Source of the DNA: Clostridiaceae bacterium
Lineage (GTDB): Bacteria > Cyanobacteriota > Vampirovibrionia > Gastranaerophilales > Gastranaerophilaceae
Assembly (NCBI GenBank): GCA_022641775.1
Contig: JALCDS010000015.1
Location: 1 to 38,472 of the forward strand
DNA length: 38,472 bases
Reading direction: 5' to 3'
Shown here: positions 35,836 through 38,472 of the stretch, piece by piece
Layout of the letters: each line of letters begins with the position of its first letter
Position numbering within the stretch: position 1 is the first letter of the stretch
Notes under the pieces: model-generated
The model's database searches: none
Told to the model about the DNA's origin: nothing
What the model saw: the letters and a program-made list of their open reading frames with translations, nothing else
Position numbers and translations under genes: made by a program

Positions 35836-37146
35836 TTAAATAATTCTGTGAGGTTTTGTTAAGATATTTGCATCAATCCTTTGTTTGATTGCTCCTTGAG
35901 GTTCATAATAAGGTGAAACTGTCATTATTTTTGCTGCAATATCAGGATAGTAATAAATAAACCTTAATTCACTTGAAGTTAAAGGCTTTTGCGTATGAAC
36001 ATTTGCATAACGAACTAATTCCAAAACGTTACGAGCTTCGTGTTCATCTTTGAATTCCAATTCAAGGTTATCATAAACGTTTCTGAACCCTTTAATTCCG
36101 CCGTATTCTCCTGTTGTAATCATTCTGCCTGTTTCAATTATCTCAGGTTCACCTCTGCCAAGTTCTTCAAAATCATAAAGTTCATAATTTCTTCGGTCTT
36201 TGAGTGCGCCGTCAGCATGGATTCCTGATTCGTGTGCAAATGCATTATCACCTACTGCAGGTTGGTTCATCGGTATCGGAACACCAAACGCGTAAGCTGT
36301 ATATTTTGCAAGTTGCCATGCTTTACTCAAATCAATATTCGGATCAATTTCATAATTACCTTTAAATCCTGCAGATTTTAATATAGCTAAAAGACATGAT
36401 ACCAAATCTGCATTTCCTGCGCGTTCTCCCATCCCGTTTATTGCCGTATTTATATAAGCATTTACTCCACCATCAACAGCAGCTTTTGCGCCAAGACAAG
36501 AACATGCAACAGCCATTCCCAAATCATTATGAAAATGGAGTTCAATATCGATACCGGTTTCTTTTGCAATTTTGTATATTCTTGAATATGTTGTATGTGG
36601 GTCTTCGTATCCCAAAGTGTCACAATATCTGAATCGTTTTGCTCCAGCATCTTTTGCTGTTAGTGCATATTTAATTAAATAATCTAAATCACTTCTTGAG
36701 GCATCTTCGGCATTTACACCTATTGATTCTGCCCCTTTATCTACTGCGCATTGAACGGCATCTTTTGTAATTCTCAAAATATCTTCGGGAGTTTTTCTTC
36801 CGCCATATTTACCGGTTATCATTTGTTCTGATGTGGATTGAGACATATTCATATGTTTTAGCATTGGTACATTTTTGAAAGACAACTCAACATCTTCAAC
36901 AATGGCTCTCATCCATCCGGACAATCTGGTTTTTGAAATTACTTTTCTTTCAACAAGTTCAAGGTTACCATTAAGATAATTTATTTCGTGTTTCGTTGTT
37001 GGAAATCCAAATTCTGATTGTGTTATGCCCATATCATCAAGCATCAAATTTATAACTGTTTTTTGTAATTTTGCAAGTCCTAATCTTGAAGTTTGAACTC
37101 CATCTCTGTTTGTTACATCCACAAAATAAATTTTCTTTTTGTCCAT
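35836..37146 (-). CDS. Citrate/homocitrate synthase family enzyme (Re-citrate synthase or NifV-like)
   Basis: 436 residues, DRE-TIM metallolyase that condenses acetyl-CoA with a 2-oxoacid. Motifs are the N-terminal VTNRDGVQT (R14, D15), the metal site HFHND (H204, H206), GVNAEDASR (143-151), NTAINGMGERAGNADL (233-248) and FAHESGIHADGALKDR. EDASR and ESGIHADG favour homocitrate or Re-citrate synthase over classical LeuA. The long insert STSEQMITGKYGGR and the tail ELVRYANVHTQKPL resemble sequences I associate with anaerobe Re-citrate synthases. AAGGAG (37152-37157) is 5 bases before the ATG. Probably works with the aconitase-type LeuC two genes downstream. The substrate is unproven. Confidence 0.85.
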   Translation of the reverse strand: MDKKKIYFVDVTNRDGVQTSRLGLAKLQKTVINLMLDDMGITQSEFGFPTTKHEINYLNGNLELVERKVISKTRLSGWMRAIVEDVELSFKNVPMLKHMNMSQSTSEQMITGKYGGRKTPEDILRITKDAVQCAVDKGAESIGVNAEDASRSDLDYLIKYALTAKDAGAKRFRYCDTLGYEDPHTTYSRIYKIAKETGIDIELHFHNDLGMAVACSCLGAKAAVDGGVNAYINTAINGMGERAGNADLVSCLLAILKSAGFKGNYEIDPNIDLSKAWQLAKYTAYAFGVPIPMNQPAVGDNAFAHESGIHADGALKDRRNYELYDFEELGRGEPEIIETGRMITTGEYGGIKGFRNVYDNLELEFKDEHEARNVLELVRYANVHTQKPLTSSELRFIYYYPDIAAKIMTVSPYYEPQGAIKQRIDANILTKPHRII

Positions 37147-37177
37147 TATGGCTCCTTCAAATATTTTCTGTAATAAC

Positions 37178-37206
37178 TTGCTTTTTTATAGCTTATTCAT
37201 TACAAT
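37178..37206 (+). promoter_or_regulatory. Sigma-70-type promoter for the TPR protein gene
   Basis: TTGCTT (37178-37183), a 17-base spacer and TACAAT (37201-37206). The start would be near 37213, with a leader of about 50 bases. No clear ribosome-binding site precedes the ATG at 37262. Confidence 0.5.
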
Positions 37207-37261
37207 TATTAGTATAAGTATGGAACTTTATTTTAGTTCTGTCAAGCTTTTTAGATAAATT

Positions 37262-38472
37262 ATGAATAACGTAAAACAATTAGAAAAAAAAATTAATAAA
37301 GAATATAAAACCGGCAATGTTAAGTCGGCTATAGAACTGTGCCAAATAGGGCTTCAAGATGACCCTACAAATGCCGATTTGCATATAAGACTCGGAGATT
37401 TGTATTTGGCATGGCACTTAGATATTTATAATTCCTGTCAGTATATTGATGAAGCTATTACTGAATATCAAAGAGCCTTGGAAAGTTATATTGATTCTGC
37501 CGAAATTTATTTTAAGATAGCAAAAGCTCAGTTTTATAAAGGTGATTTAGAAAAAGCTATAAATTATCTTGATACTGCGCTTGAAAAAGATTCAAAATGT
37601 GATAAAGCATATTTGTTATTGGCTGAAACTTATACTAAAAAAGCAAGGTTTCAGGAAGCAAAGATGAATGCTGAAAAGGCTATAAAATACAAGCCTTTTA
37701 GAAATTCTTGTGCGCATTACTTGTTAGCAAATTTGTATAGTGTTTCTTCTGAAAATTCTTTTAAGAACAAAATTAAAGCGAATTTTGAAGGTTTTTTAGC
37801 GTTTTTAACGTTACCTTTTGATAGTTTGGCTACGTCAAATGTTATTAAAGCTATGAAATATTTGAAATTTTTGCCAATTTTATTAAAAGGTTTTTTGAAA
37901 GAGCAATCTTCAAACTTGTCAGAAGCTATTGATATCTATACTGATGCTATTGAAAAAGCTCCGGGATTTATACCTTTGTATTGTATTTTGGGTGATATAT
38001 ACAGAAATGTCGGTCAATTTGAGGAAGCCATAACTGAATATAAAATGGCTATTTGGTTAGACAGTTTGAATATTCCGGCTTATCGTCATTTATGTCAAGC
38101 TTATGAAGAGCAGGGCGATTATGATAGCGCAATTGAAGTGTATCAAAAACTTATAGAAATTATGCCAAATATGCCTGATGTACATTCAAATCTCGCTAAT
38201 ATTTTGTACGTAAAAGGAGATGTTGAAGGTGCTATTTCCCATTTCCAAACTGCTATAACATTGAATCCTAAAAAACAGTGGACAAGTGTTATCAATCAAA
38301 CTTTAGGTTATGTGTTCCAAGAGTCGAAGAGTGATTTGGATGCAGCTATATCTGCTTATCACAGTGCATATTTGTTGACCCCGAGCGATATTGATATCTA
38401 TGTAAATTTGGGAAGTGCTTTTTATGATAAAAATGATGTCGACAATGCACTTGCGGTATATAGAAATGCACT
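37262..38472 (+). CDS. TPR-repeat protein, 3' end cut by window edge
   Basis: At least 403 residues from the ATG at 37262, still open at the edge. Tandem 34-residue tetratricopeptide repeats fill residues 4-145 and about 220 to the end, with typical W/L-G-Y-A-P positions such as LHIRLGDLYL, YLLLAETYTKKARFQEA, LYCILGDIYRNVGQFEEAI and VHSNLANILYVKGDVEGAI. Residues about 170-215 are a hydrophobic, helical non-TPR insert (FEGFLAFLTLPFDSL...FLPILLKGFLK) that may pack inside the solenoid or touch the membrane. TPRs mediate protein-protein contacts; the partner is unknown. Divergent from the citrate-synthase-family gene. Confidence 0.85.
   Translation, partial: MNNVKQLEKKINKEYKTGNVKSAIELCQIGLQDDPTNADLHIRLGDLYLAWHLDIYNSCQYIDEAITEYQRALESYIDSAEIYFKIAKAQFYKGDLEKAINYLDTALEKDSKCDKAYLLLAETYTKKARFQEAKMNAEKAIKYKPFRNSCAHYLLANLYSVSSENSFKNKIKANFEGFLAFLTLPFDSLATSNVIKAMKYLKFLPILLKGFLKEQSSNLSEAIDIYTDAIEKAPGFIPLYCILGDIYRNVGQFEEAITEYKMAIWLDSLNIPAYRHLCQAYEEQGDYDSAIEVYQKLIEIMPNMPDVHSNLANILYVKGDVEGAISHFQTAITLNPKKQWTSVINQTLGYVFQESKSDLDAAISAYHSAYLLTPSDIDIYVNLGSAFYDKNDVDNALAVYRNA

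Overview
The window is AT-rich and densely coded. It reads as a chromosomal segment of a non-photosynthetic relative of cyanobacteria, most likely the gut lineage Melainabacteria/Gastranaerophilales (inference). The evidence is: (i) a cyanobacterial-type ATP synthase cluster a-c-b'-b-delta-alpha-gamma with separate b' and b genes and no beta or epsilon genes attached, but with a gamma subunit lacking the insertion found in photosynthetic gamma subunits; (ii) LL-diaminopimelate aminotransferase (DapL); (iii) GlgA/GlgC glycogen enzymes; (iv) a prepilin with an FTLAEVLITLGIIG leader; and (v) several unrecognised membrane or exported proteins with a short PSFxG-like box near the N-terminus. No phage, insertion sequence, CRISPR array, rRNA or tRNA was seen.

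Layout. 1-6 kb: the 3'-truncated (p)ppGpp synthetase/hydrolase gene (minus) diverges from a DUF167/YggU gene through overlapping promoters. Then come a lysine-rich winged-helix-like protein, a convergent membrane protein gene downstream of ruvB (minus), and dapL (plus). 6-11 kb: a 1168-residue zinc-ribbon/cyclase-like/ATPase-like/helical-repeat protein whose promoter predicts a leaderless mRNA, overlapping glgA by one base. 11-17.6 kb: a polyprenyl-type GT2 glycosyltransferase (minus) diverging from a YdjC-family deacetylase and a membrane-anchored phospholipase D-like protein; a secreted von Willebrand A protein (minus); and rsmE overlapping a CCA-adding-type nucleotidyltransferase. 17.6-22.2 kb: two tandem paralogous membrane proteins of unknown function and a type IV pilin-like protein.

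22.2-27.2 kb: the ATP synthase cluster (minus), separated from the pilin gene by an AT-only pentanucleotide palindrome. 27.3-32.3 kb (plus): biotin-protein ligase, purM, a purN homologue lacking its catalytic residues, glgC with a strong terminator, and two overlapping small membrane protein genes. 32.3-37.1 kb (minus, in order of transcription): a citrate/homocitrate-synthase-family enzyme, a lipoprotein-like protein with an unusual N-terminal extension, an aconitase-family large subunit (LeuC/HacA type), an ECF sigma factor and its probable zinc-finger anti-sigma factor. 37.2 kb to the end: the start of a TPR protein.

How the genes work together: most named genes are housekeeping (stringent response, recombination, lysine/peptidoglycan precursor, glycogen, ATP synthesis, purine, RNA maturation). 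The unusual material is the lineage-type membrane/exported proteins at 17.9-21.3, 31.1-32.3 and 34.8-35.8 kb, the degenerate cyclase/ATPase protein, the PurN-like protein with a Cys tail, and the composite PLD protein. Nothing here proves a new multi-gene system; the best candidate is the family of PSFxG-box proteins.
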